DNA from: Mycobacterium sp.
Lineage (GTDB): Bacteria > Actinomycetota > Actinomycetes > Mycobacteriales > Mycobacteriaceae
Length of the DNA stretch: 64,000 nucleotides
NCBI RefSeq assembly: GCF_025965855.1
Contig: NZ_JAOPWB010000192.1
Location: 1-64,000 of the forward strand
Reading direction: 5' to 3'
Shown: in pieces, positions 22,420 through 31,146 of the stretch
Numbering within the stretch: position 1 is the first letter of the stretch
Layout of the letters: each line of letters begins with the position of its first letter
Translations under genes and position numbers: made by a program
The notes under the pieces: model-generated
Told to the model about the DNA's origin: nothing
Seen by the model: only the letters and a program-made list of their open reading frames with translations
Database searches by the model: none

Positions 22420-23919
22420 GTGGGGCAAGCCAGGAGCGGTGAACCCGTTGAGCCGGGCCAACTGCCGTTGGCGTCGGCCCGGGCGCGCTGGCTGATCGCC
22501 GCGGCCGTCCTCGGTTCGGGCATTGCGCTGCTCGATGGCACCGTCGTCAACGTCGCGCTGCCGACCATCGGGCGCGACCTGGGTGGGGGTCTGACCGGTC
22601 AACAATGGGTGCTCGACGGTTACCTCCTGACGCTGAGTGCGTTGCTGCTCGCCGGAGGCGCCGCGGGCGACCGCTATGGCCGCCGACGGGTCTTCATCGC
22701 CGGGCTGGTCGTCTTCACCGCAGCTTCTGTCGTCTGCGGTTTTTCGCCGACCATCGGATGGCTGGTCGGCGCCCGGTTGGTGCAGGGTGTCGGCGCGGCG
22801 GCGCTGGTTCCCGGCAGCCTCGCCTTGATCGACGCAGGCATCACCGATGACGACCGGGGCCGGGCCGTCGGGATCTGGGCAGGCATGTCCGGTGTCACGA
22901 CGGCGCTGGGTCCGCTCATTGGCGGCTGGCTTGTCGATGCGGCGTCGTGGCGTTGGGTGTTCTTTTTGAACCTTCCGCTGGCCGTGGCGGTGGTGTGGAT
23001 CGCCGCCCGGCAGATCCCCGAATCGCGCGATCCAACCGCGGCGGGGGGCCGCCCGGATATCCTGGGGACCGCGGCTGTCACGGTCGGGCTGTCCGGGGTG
23101 ATCTACGCGCTCATCGAGGCTCCTTCGCGCGGTTGGACATTCGTCACGGCGACCGCCGCCATTATCGGCACGGCCGCGCTGGTTGCTTTTCCGGCGATCG
23201 AACGGCGCGCGCAATCGCCACTTCTGCCCCTGAAGCTGTTGCGATCCCGGCAATTCACCGGCGCCAACCTGACGACCCTGGCCGTCTACGCCGCCATTGG
23301 CGGCGCGTTGTTCCTCTTGGCCCTGCAGCTGCAACAAAGCCTGCACTACTCCGCGCTCGCGGCGGGGCTGGCGATGCTGCCGACGACGATCATCATGCTG
23401 ATCGGTTCGCCGTGGGCCGGCGCGCTCGGGCAGCGGGCCGGGCCGCGGCTGCCCATGACGGTCGGCCCGCTGATCGCCGCGGCGGGTTTGGCGTTGATGG
23501 CGCGGATCGTGCCCGGGGTGACGTATCTCGGCGCGGTGCTGCCCGCCGTGGTCGTGTTCGGCGTCGGCCTGGCGATCACCGTGGCGCCGTTGACCGCGGC
23601 CGTTCTCTCCGCCGTCCCCGACACCTACGCCGGCACCGCCTCCGGCGTCAACAACGCCATTGCCCGCCTTGCCGGGCTACTGGCCATCGCCGTGCTGCCC
23701 GTCGCGGCCGGCATCCGCGCCGGCCCCGGGCAGCCGCTCGGCCCCGGCTTCTCCGTGGCGATGATCATCACCGCAGCGGTTTGCCTGGTCGGCGCATTCA
23801 TTGCGGCGCTGACGGTGCGCACCGGCGCGGACTTCGCCCACCAGGTGCTGCCCGGAATCAACCACGCGTGCCAAGACCCGTGCACCCGGCAGCCCGGAAG
23901 CGCCCGGGACGCCGCGTAG
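22420..23919 (+). CDS. MFS transporter, DHA2 (EmrB/QacA) family
   Basis: LDGTVVNVALPTIGRDLGGGLTGQQWVLDGYLL; GDRYGRRRVF; ~14 TM. Confidence 0.93.
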   Translation: MGQARSGEPVEPGQLPLASARARWLIAAAVLGSGIALLDGTVVNVALPTIGRDLGGGLTGQQWVLDGYLLTLSALLLAGGAAGDRYGRRRVFIAGLVVFTAASVVCGFSPTIGWLVGARLVQGVGAAALVPGSLALIDAGITDDDRGRAVGIWAGMSGVTTALGPLIGGWLVDAASWRWVFFLNLPLAVAVVWIAARQIPESRDPTAAGGRPDILGTAAVTVGLSGVIYALIEAPSRGWTFVTATAAIIGTAALVAFPAIERRAQSPLLPLKLLRSRQFTGANLTTLAVYAAIGGALFLLALQLQQSLHYSALAAGLAMLPTTIIMLIGSPWAGALGQRAGPRLPMTVGPLIAAAGLALMARIVPGVTYLGAVLPAVVVFGVGLAITVAPLTAAVLSAVPDTYAGTASGVNNAIARLAGLLAIAVLPVAAGIRAGPGQPLGPGFSVAMIITAAVCLVGAFIAALTVRTGADFAHQVLPGINHACQDPCTRQPGSARDAA

Positions 23920-24093
23920 TGGGTCCCCAACGGCGGTGCCTCCTATCGACCGCCACCCGCCTCGAAGCGCGGGCCAGCGCGCGGTGATTTTCCAATAGAT
24001 TCCGGGGTGATGGCAACGACGATGTGGGATGTCGACGGAGCCCCCGCGAGGTTACCGACGCGCTGGTAAGCCTGCTGAATGTGGCTCCCGTCC

Positions 24094-24807
24094 CTAACTG
24101 GTGACGGTCATCTGGTCGTCGCTGCTCGCCCATGACCGTGCGAAGACGTCGATCGGCACCTGCTCGTCCCGGCCCTCCTGTATGCCGCTGTCGTTGAGGT
24201 GCACGACGCCGGCCGCGGTGTCGACACCAGTGACCACCACGGCGTGGTTGGCTTCGGGTTGGCCGTCCGGGGTCTTGTCCTCGACGGGCTCGCGCCAGAT
24301 GAGTTCGGAGTTGACGCCGACGATCACCTTGCCGCCCTTGGCCAGATCCTGCTCGAGCGCCGTCATCCCGGTGGGCACACCGGACTTTGCCGCGCTTTCC
24401 CTGTCGGTTGACCCGGCGCGGACGCCGTAGTGCGCGAGCAGCGCCAGCTCGTCGTCGAACGAGGTGCCGCTGCCGGGCTGGCGCTCCTTCGGCTCGGTGT
24501 AGATCGGTCCGGAGTGCACGGTGCTGGCGGTGGATTGGGCCAGCGTGACGATGGCCTGCTCGGAGGGCTGCTGACCGGTCAGCTCACCGACCACGTCGGA
24601 GACCGCCATTTCCACGCAGTCGTCGTCATATCCCTGGTAGCGCCAGAACGGGGCGGCGGCCCAAGGGTTGCCGTAAACCGTGCCCTCGCCGCGAGGCGGG
24701 CCCGGTGTGGCATGCGCGGTGCCCACCGCGAGGCCCAGCGCGGCCGCACCGGCCAGCATGGCGACGCCGGCGGCGCGGGCCGCGGCCGCAGTGCGGGTGC
24801 CAATCAT
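24094..24807 (-). CDS. Secreted C39-like cysteine peptidase family protein
   Basis: Signal peptide (AAALGLAVGTAHATPG); DDDCVEMAVSDVVGELTG..., NHAVVVTGVD, LNDSG. Confidence 0.8.
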   Translation of the reverse strand: MIGTRTAAAARAAGVAMLAGAAALGLAVGTAHATPGPPRGEGTVYGNPWAAAPFWRYQGYDDDCVEMAVSDVVGELTGQQPSEQAIVTLAQSTASTVHSGPIYTEPKERQPGSGTSFDDELALLAHYGVRAGSTDRESAAKSGVPTGMTALEQDLAKGGKVIVGVNSELIWREPVEDKTPDGQPEANHAVVVTGVDTAAGVVHLNDSGIQEGRDEQVPIDVFARSWASSDDQMTVTS

Positions 24808-24886
24808 GCCGTGTCCATCTCAAGTCCATTTCGAGAGCGCCTGGTGATTCCTTGAATGTCTGAAAGGAGCGGCGCGGCGTTACTTT

Positions 24887-25093
24887 TTGAAGTCCAGCCA
24901 GGTCAAAGCGCTACCCCGGCGATGGGCTGTCGCCGGCGGGGTCGCCGAGCACGCCGCACAGATCGACGTTCCGGTGCTCGTCGGCTATGGCGTCGTCGAC
25001 GTCTCACCGGACCCGCGCGCGGAGGCCGGCCTGTATCGCCGCAGCCCCGACATCGCCTCTGGCGACGCCTACTCGATGGGGCTGCGATCGTAA
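24887..25093 (+). pseudogene. Remnant of an alpha/beta hydrolase C-terminus
   Basis: AAQIDVPVLVGYGVVDVSPDPRAEAGLYRRSPDI matches the post-core region of hydrolases, with no N-terminal domain upstream. Confidence 0.5.
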
Positions 25094-25103
25094 GGTGTGG
25101 ATC

Positions 25104-25568
25104 GTGACCAAGACTCTCGACCGACGTCTCGCCCACTTTGCGCCGGCCGTGCTGAGCGTTTTTCGGTTGGTCTACGGTTTGCTCTTCGCCGCCGAGGGCT
25201 CGATGCTGCTCTTCGGCTGGCCCGTCCGTCCGGCATGGCCCGTCGATGTCGGAGCGTGGCCCGGGTGGTACGCCGGCGTGATCGAGTTTGTCCCGGGGCT
25301 CCTGATCGCAGCCGGATTGTTCACCCGCGCCGCCGCTTTCGTCGCGTCGGGGGAAATGGCGGTCGCCTATTTCTGGATGCATCAACCGAAAGCGCTCTGG
25401 CCCATCGGGGATCCACCGGCCGGCAACGGTGGACTTCTGGCGATACTTTTCTGCTTCGGTTTCTTTCTGCTGGTCTTCACCGGCGGGGGGAGCTGTTCGG
25501 TCGACGCCCTACGCGGGGGGCGCCCTACATCTCGCAGTGGCGGTGCGGTTCCGGGTCAAAACACGTGA
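25104..25568 (+). CDS. DoxX family membrane protein
   Basis: RLVYGLLFAAEGSMLLFGWP...GVIEFVPGLLIAAGLFTRAAAFVASGEMAVAYF. Confidence 0.88.
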   Translation: MTKTLDRRLAHFAPAVLSVFRLVYGLLFAAEGSMLLFGWPVRPAWPVDVGAWPGWYAGVIEFVPGLLIAAGLFTRAAAFVASGEMAVAYFWMHQPKALWPIGDPPAGNGGLLAILFCFGFFLLVFTGGGSCSVDALRGGRPTSRSGGAVPGQNT

Positions 25569-25770
25569 CGGTTCCGTAGGGGCACCAGGGCAGGTAGACA
25601 CCGCCGCCTCTCCGCCAGCCCTTCCCGACCAGCTTTCTGGCCAGGTATCGCGCCGCCGTCAACGCTTTCGCTTTCTCCGGCGCCGGGTAAATGCGCGGAT
25701 TGTTGTAAGCGTCGTAGACGTCTTCGGCGAGTGCGTCGATAAGTTCGATGACCTCTCGGGGCGTGGCCAT
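25525..25770 (-). CDS. Conserved small hypothetical protein (81 aa)
   Basis: Well-formed ORF MATPREVIELIDALAEDVYDAYNNPRIYPAPEKAKALTAARYLARKLVGKGWRRGG...; 3' end overlaps doxX. Confidence 0.55.
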   Translation of the reverse strand: MATPREVIELIDALAEDVYDAYNNPRIYPAPEKAKALTAARYLARKLVGKGWRRGGGVYLPWCPYGTVTCFDPEPHRHCEM

Positions 25771-26129
25771 GCTTCATGAGGTTCCCGTTCGCGTGACCAG
25801 GGAATCTTGTCATTGGCAGGTCGTCTGAGCTGGCCGATGATCTCCTCCGATCGCCACCGATACCCTTTCCTGAACGGCGAAGCTATTCTCGCCACGCGTG
25901 CCGGAGGCCGGCCGCGCGCCCACAATCCCATGTGTCACATGAGCCCCAGAGTTGTCGCTGCGAGGCGGGCACCAAGAGTGGTGCTCCCGGCGGCCCGACG
26001 AGTGTGGCGGATGTGGTAGCGAAGCGGAACACGTTGGATCGCAACCTGATTCACGTAGCAGACGCGTCGACGGTGGCCGACATTCGAACGACGGTGCATA
26101 AGCCACCGCCCAGCGGGTAGCCCGCCGGC

Positions 26130-27086
26130 ATGACGAAGATCGGATATTTCCTGTCCTGTGAGCAGTTCGGCCCCAAGGAATTGGTCGACCAGGCCAAGCG
26201 TGCGGAGGCAGCCGGATTCGACGCGCTGTGGATCTCCGACCACTTTCATCCGTGGAACGACGAGCAGGGCCAGAGCCCGTTCGTGTGGGGAGTGATCGGC
26301 GCGCTGTCGGAGGCGACGTCGCTGCCCGTCAGCACAGCCGTCACCTGCCCGACCGTGCGGACGCACCCGGCGATCATCGCGCACGCGTCGGCCACCGCGG
26401 CCGTGCAGCTCGATGGCCGCTTCGTGCTCGGGGTCGGCAGCGGTGAGGCGCTCAACGAGCACATCCTCGGCGATAGGTGGCCGTCCGTCGGCGTGCGCCA
26501 GGAAATGCTGGAGGAGGCGGTCGAGGTCATCCGGTTGCTGCACCGCGGCCACGAGGTGAGCCATCACGGCAAGCACTACGAGGTGCAAGAAGCGCGCATC
26601 TACACCCGCCCGGAGCAGCCGGTGCCGATCTACGTCTCCGGGTTCGGCCCGCAGGGCGCCGAGTTGGCCGGGCGGATCGGCGACGGATTCGCGCTCGCCA
26701 TGCCCGAGGCGGAGCTGGTCAAGGTGTTCCGGGAGTCCGGGGGCGGTGACAAGCCGGTGCAGGCCGGTACCAAGGTCAGCTGGGACGCGGATCCCGACGC
26801 CGCGCTGAAGGTGGCGCATCGATTGTGGGCCAACGAGGGGCTCCCGGGTCAGACCTCGCAGATCCTGCCGCGTCCCAAGGACTTCGCCGCGCTCATGTCG
26901 TTGGTACCCCCGGACAAGGTCGCCGAGAGCGTCGCGTGCGGGCCGGATCCGGACAAGCACGCCGCGCAGGTGCGCAAGTACATCGACGCCGACATCGACG
27001 AGGTATACGTGCAGCAGATCGGCCCGGACATGGACGGGTTCTTCGCGGCGTGGGAACGCGACGTGCTGCCGCAGGTGCGCGGCTGA
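26130..27086 (+). CDS. LLM-class F420-dependent oxidoreductase (F420-G6PDH-like family)
   Basis: SDHFHPWNDEQGQSPFVWGVIGALSEAT; AVTCPTVRTHPAIIAHASATAA; GVGSGEALNEH. Confidence 0.93.
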   Translation: MTKIGYFLSCEQFGPKELVDQAKRAEAAGFDALWISDHFHPWNDEQGQSPFVWGVIGALSEATSLPVSTAVTCPTVRTHPAIIAHASATAAVQLDGRFVLGVGSGEALNEHILGDRWPSVGVRQEMLEEAVEVIRLLHRGHEVSHHGKHYEVQEARIYTRPEQPVPIYVSGFGPQGAELAGRIGDGFALAMPEAELVKVFRESGGGDKPVQAGTKVSWDADPDAALKVAHRLWANEGLPGQTSQILPRPKDFAALMSLVPPDKVAESVACGPDPDKHAAQVRKYIDADIDEVYVQQIGPDMDGFFAAWERDVLPQVRG

Positions 27087-27089
27087 GGC

Positions 27090-27917
27090 TCAGTCGAAAT
27101 TGGTGCCGCTCGTCAGCTCTTCCCATTTCGCGATCTCGGCCGCGCGGGCGTCCGCGACATAGCGGTAAATGGCCAGGGCGTCGGGGCCGAGCAGCAGGAA
27201 CGCGGGCGGCTCGTCCGATTCGACAGCGGCGATGATCGCGGCGGCGGCCTTGGCGGGATCGCCGGCCTGGTTGCCGTGCATGGTGTCGTTTTCCTTGCGG
27301 CGCTGCCCGGCGGTGCCCGCGTAGTCGTCGATGACCGTGGGCGACTGGGTGAGCGAGCGACCGGCGAAGTCGGTGCGAAACGCGCCCGGCTCGACGACCG
27401 TCACCGAGATGCCCAGCGGCGCGAGCTCACCGCGCAGCGCCCCGCTCATCCCTTCGATGGCGGCCTTGGCCGCCGCGTAGTACCCGGATCCCACCGGGGT
27501 CACCGTCGCGCCGATCGAGGAGATGTTGACGATCGCGCCGCCGCGGCGCGCCCGCATCCCGGGCAGGACAGCCTTGATCATCGCGACGCCGCCGAAGAAG
27601 TGCGTCTCGAACAACTCGCGAACGTCGGCGTCGTCGCCTTCTTCGATGGCGCCGCGATAGCCGTAGCCCGCGTTGTTGACCAGCACGTCCACGCCGCCGA
27701 ACCGCTCGTCGGCCTGGCGCACGGCCGCGGTGACCTGCGCGGGGTTGGTGACGTCGAGCGCGACGGCGAGCACCCGCTCGGGCGCGGCGCCGGCGAGGTC
27801 AGCGACCTTTGCGGGGTCGCGGGCGGTGACGACGGCGTTATGCCCGGCCCCGATGACGGCTTCGGCGAGCGCGCGGCCGAGCCCCGTCGAGCAGCCGGTG
27901 ATGAGCCAGGTCGACAT
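27090..27917 (-). CDS. SDR family oxidoreductase
   Basis: MSTWLITGCSTGLGRALAEAV; NNAGYGYRG; YYAAAKAAIEGMS. Confidence 0.92.
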   Translation of the reverse strand: MSTWLITGCSTGLGRALAEAVIGAGHNAVVTARDPAKVADLAGAAPERVLAVALDVTNPAQVTAAVRQADERFGGVDVLVNNAGYGYRGAIEEGDDADVRELFETHFFGGVAMIKAVLPGMRARRGGAIVNISSIGATVTPVGSGYYAAAKAAIEGMSGALRGELAPLGISVTVVEPGAFRTDFAGRSLTQSPTVIDDYAGTAGQRRKENDTMHGNQAGDPAKAAAAIIAAVESDEPPAFLLLGPDALAIYRYVADARAAEIAKWEELTSGTNFD

Positions 27918-27936
27918 GACTCCCCTTTCTGCACCC

Positions 27937-27988
27937 AACGTCGAGTTATTGGGCTATCAGACGCATTCCAGCGCAACAACTCGACGTT
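27937..27988. repeat. Intergenic palindrome AACGTCGAGTT...AACTCGACGTT
   Basis: 15-bp arms with one mismatch (27937-27951 / 27974-27988), 22-nt loop. Confidence 0.6.
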
Positions 27989-27999
27989 CGGTTCGCAAC

Positions 28000-28878
28000 T
28001 CAGTCGGTCAGGGCGCGGCCCACGATCTGAGGGTCCGGCTCGCCCACCAGCTCATGATCCTTGTCGTCGTAGTCGGATTTGGCGAGGACGTAGCGCATGG
28101 CGTTGATCCGGGCCCGCTTCTTGTCGTTGCTCCTGACCACGATCCACGGCGCGTCGTCGGTATCGGTTGCTTCGAACATCGCCTCCTTCGCCGCGGTGTA
28201 GTCGTCCCACCTTTTCACCGACTCGATGTCCATCGGCGAAAACTTCCACTGCCGCACCGGGTCGACCAGGCGGATCGCGAACCGGGTGCGCTGCTCGGCG
28301 GGCGACACAGAGAACCAGAACTTGGTCAGGCTTATCCCGTCTACGACCAGCATCTGTTCGAAACGAGGCGCCTGGTCCATGAATTCGGCGTACTGGTCGG
28401 GCGTGCAGAAGCCCATCACCTTCTCCACGCCCGCGCGGTTGTACCACGAGCGGTCGAACAACACGATCTCGCCGCCGGCCGGCAGGTGGGTGATGTAGCG
28501 CTGGAAATACCACTGCGTTCGTTCGCGTTCGGACGGCTTCTCCAGCGCCACCACCCGCGCGCTGCGCGGATTGAGGTGCTCCATGAATCGCCGAATGGTC
28601 CCACCCTTGCCGGCGGCGTCGCGTCCCTCGAACACGATCACGTGCCGGGCGCCGATGCGCTTGCTGTGGTTCTGCAGCTTCAGCAGCTCAATCTGCAGGC
28701 GGCGCTTCAGGCGCTCGTATTCGTCGCGCGGCATCCGGTGGTCGTACGGGTATCGCTCGCGCCACGTCTCGACGTGGTTGCCCTCCCGATCGAGCAGGAC
28801 GGGATCGTCGTCGTCTTGGTCGTTCACGGTGTAGCCGTGGTCGGGCGTCGAAAGGTCGTCCAGATCTATCTCGGCCAT
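28000..28878 (-). CDS. ppk2: Polyphosphate kinase 2
   Basis: VIVFEGRDAAGKGGTIRRFMEHLNPRSARVVAL; GEIVLFDRSWYNRAGVEKVMGFC. Confidence 0.96.
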   Translation of the reverse strand: MAEIDLDDLSTPDHGYTVNDQDDDDPVLLDREGNHVETWRERYPYDHRMPRDEYERLKRRLQIELLKLQNHSKRIGARHVIVFEGRDAAGKGGTIRRFMEHLNPRSARVVALEKPSERERTQWYFQRYITHLPAGGEIVLFDRSWYNRAGVEKVMGFCTPDQYAEFMDQAPRFEQMLVVDGISLTKFWFSVSPAEQRTRFAIRLVDPVRQWKFSPMDIESVKRWDDYTAAKEAMFEATDTDDAPWIVVRSNDKKRARINAMRYVLAKSDYDDKDHELVGEPDPQIVGRALTD

Positions 28879-28908
28879 ACTTCGAGCTATAGCCCGTGCG
28901 GCATCCGC

Positions 28909-30438
28909 TCACACACTCGCGGCGGCACACCGCTCCAGCCGGAAGGTGCGCTTGAAGCCGGCCGGCTGCGTCGTCAGCGTCACTTCCACCGCGCCGCTGG
29001 GCGCGACCACGTAGCGCTCCTCGACGTCCGGGCCCTCACTCCAGCGGCCGACCGGCTGGCGCCCGAGGTCGTCCCGGTCGCGCAGGGCCGGATCGAACGG
29101 GAAGAGCACCGGATCGTAGGGCGTGACGTCGCCGTCGGGCCGCCCGTCGACCAGGCGGCTGCACTCCACGAACCGGAAGTGCCCGATGTTGTGCGCCGCC
29201 CGGTACATCCGCCTGACGACCAGCGGCGTGCGCCCGTCCGCCGGGAGCGACGCGTCCTTGGGCACGATCGGGTCGAAGACCACGTCGGTGCCGGCCTGCG
29301 CCTCGCGGAAGACCCCGAAGTGCCGCGAAAAGCGTTCGGACAGCGCGAAACCCGCCTCCTTGTCGAGGAATACCGCCAGGCCGATGGCCGTCGCCGCAAA
29401 CGGGTGCGGCGAGCGCTTCACCCGCTTCTCACCGCAGGCCGTGCGCAGCATCCGGGCAACCAGCGGGAAGCCCCCGGCCCCGCCCACCACGTAGATGCCC
29501 GCCACCTCCGACCAGGCCACGTCCTTGCCGCCCGGCGCCGGATCGTGCAGAACGCGGTGCAGCAGGTCGGTCGTCTTGTTGACGAGCGGCGCACACGCCG
29601 CGTAGACGTCGTCGATACCGCAGGAGAACGGGGGCCGGTCGGCCGCGTCAATCCCCGTGAGGTCCACCAGGAAACGGCGCGTCTGCGGCCCGACGGCTTC
29701 CTTGCGGGCGGCGCACTCCTCCTTGAGCAGCTCGCGCGTGGGCGGATCCACCCCGTGCAGGTTCAGCCTGCCGAGGACGAGGTCCACGATCGCCTCGTCG
29801 AAGTCGTCACCGCCGAGACGCTGGATGCCTTCGCTGACGACGACTTCGTTCTCGTGCCCGGTCATCCGCAGCAGTGACGCGTCGAAGGTGCCCCCGCCGA
29901 GGTCGTAGATGAGGACGTGCTCCCGTTTGGCGGTGATGGTGGAGCGGTACCGGTGCGCATACTCGAGGCTGGCGGCCGACGGCTCGTTCAGCAGCGCGAC
30001 AACGTGGAAACCCGCCGCGACGAAGGCGTCCAGCGTCAGGAGGCGTTGGGCGCTGGAGGCGTTCGCCGGCACGCTGATCGCGGCCTCGATGGTCTCGCCG
30101 CGCGCGAGGGTGGCGTTCGAGTGCCGCTGCAGGTCGCTTTTCAGCTGAGCCAGAAAACCGGTGAGCAGGTCGGCCAGCCGATGGTCGCGGCCGGCCAGGG
30201 TCACCTCAGTCTGCGGTCCGGCCTCGTTGAGCAGGCGTTTGAACGATCGCAGCACCGACCACCCGGGCTCGTGGCGGACGGCGGCGGCGTCCACCCCGAA
30301 TCGCAGCTGCCCGTCGGCGTCGGCGGCGATGAGCGAGGGCCAGGCGTCCACCCCGTCGAACGAGACGACCGGGTAGTTGCCCCGGTCGACTGCCGCGACG
30401 ACGGTGTGGGTGGTGCCGAAGTCGATACCGACTCTCAT
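28909..30438 (-). CDS. Hsp70-like protein (actin-fold ATPase, DnaK-related)
   Basis: MRVGIDFGTTHTVVAAVDRG; IYDLGGGTFDASLL; VGGAGGFPLV. Confidence 0.92.
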   Translation of the reverse strand: MRVGIDFGTTHTVVAAVDRGNYPVVSFDGVDAWPSLIAADADGQLRFGVDAAAVRHEPGWSVLRSFKRLLNEAGPQTEVTLAGRDHRLADLLTGFLAQLKSDLQRHSNATLARGETIEAAISVPANASSAQRLLTLDAFVAAGFHVVALLNEPSAASLEYAHRYRSTITAKREHVLIYDLGGGTFDASLLRMTGHENEVVVSEGIQRLGGDDFDEAIVDLVLGRLNLHGVDPPTRELLKEECAARKEAVGPQTRRFLVDLTGIDAADRPPFSCGIDDVYAACAPLVNKTTDLLHRVLHDPAPGGKDVAWSEVAGIYVVGGAGGFPLVARMLRTACGEKRVKRSPHPFAATAIGLAVFLDKEAGFALSERFSRHFGVFREAQAGTDVVFDPIVPKDASLPADGRTPLVVRRMYRAAHNIGHFRFVECSRLVDGRPDGDVTPYDPVLFPFDPALRDRDDLGRQPVGRWSEGPDVEERYVVAPSGAVEVTLTTQPAGFKRTFRLERCAAASV

Positions 30439-30554
30439 CTCGCAATGTTAGGACCGCGCAGCACACTTCGGCGCAATGTTTCCGCCCGGCGCGCCGCTGT
30501 GATGGCGGCGTCCGGCGAGCCGATGGAGCCTTGACCGGTCGCAGGGGTGGGCGG

Positions 30555-30671
30555 TCAATCCTCGAAATGACGGTTGTAGTCGCTACGCTCAAGCCACCAC
30601 TGCAGGTTGTAGATTCCCGTCGCGACGATCATCATCAGCGCAGCGCAAGCTGCAGCGACGACGACGCTCAT
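30555..30671 (-). CDS. 38-aa single-TM microprotein
   Basis: Translation MSVVVAAACAALMMIVATGIYNLQWWLERSDYNRHFED*; ATG overlaps upstream stop as ATGA; below the ORF-track length cutoff. Confidence 0.7.
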   Translation of the reverse strand: MSVVVAAACAALMMIVATGIYNLQWWLERSDYNRHFED

Positions 30672-30967
30672 AATCTGTCCATCTCGCGTGCCATGAGGGC
30701 CTGCTCGAGGAATGCGTAATGCTTCGGGTGGTGCCTTCGCTGCGGGCTTGCTTCATCCGTTGACGTCATGACCATTCGCCGCATGATGGCGACGAATCGG
30801 GCGCCGATGCTCTCGCGGCGCACCCCCGCGGTGGCCGCGGTGCCGAAGACCACTTGCTGTGTGCTGATCAGAACCTCGGTGGACGACGCCTCAACCGATG
30901 GGGCTTGACTTATGGGCTCCTCGACGGGATCGGCTGTGCCAGCGAGTCCCGTTGCTGATACCGACAT
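30668..30967 (-). CDS. Conserved hypothetical protein (99 aa)
   Basis: MSVSATGLAG...STQQVVFGTAATAGVRRESIG...RRHHPKHYAFLEQALMAREMDRL; GAGG RBS. Confidence 0.7.
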   Translation of the reverse strand: MSVSATGLAGTADPVEEPISQAPSVEASSTEVLISTQQVVFGTAATAGVRRESIGARFVAIMRRMVMTSTDEASPQRRHHPKHYAFLEQALMAREMDRL

Positions 30968-31101
30968 TGGTGTACCTCGTTTCCGGTACGGCATCGATGA
31001 CGGGGTGAGTCGGTCGATGGTGCAACTACCGTACGGTCGACGAGCACCTCTGGTCGTGAGTAGTTGACTACCTCTTTCGCGGGAACTGAGCGGGCGGCGC
31101 T

Positions 31102-31121
31102 GCGCTCAAGCTCCTGAGCGC
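31102..31121. terminator. Hairpin GCGCTCA-AGCTCC-TGAGCGC downstream of cstA
   Basis: Perfect 7-bp stem, 6-nt loop, 26 bp past the cstA stop. Confidence 0.4.
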
Positions 31122-31146
31122 CAACCGACGCAGGTCTGGACGCCGG

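Noticed and set aside
27673-29877. 734-aa plus-strand ORF
   Set aside because: Antisense to SDR, ppk2 and Hsp70-like genes; low-complexity composition.
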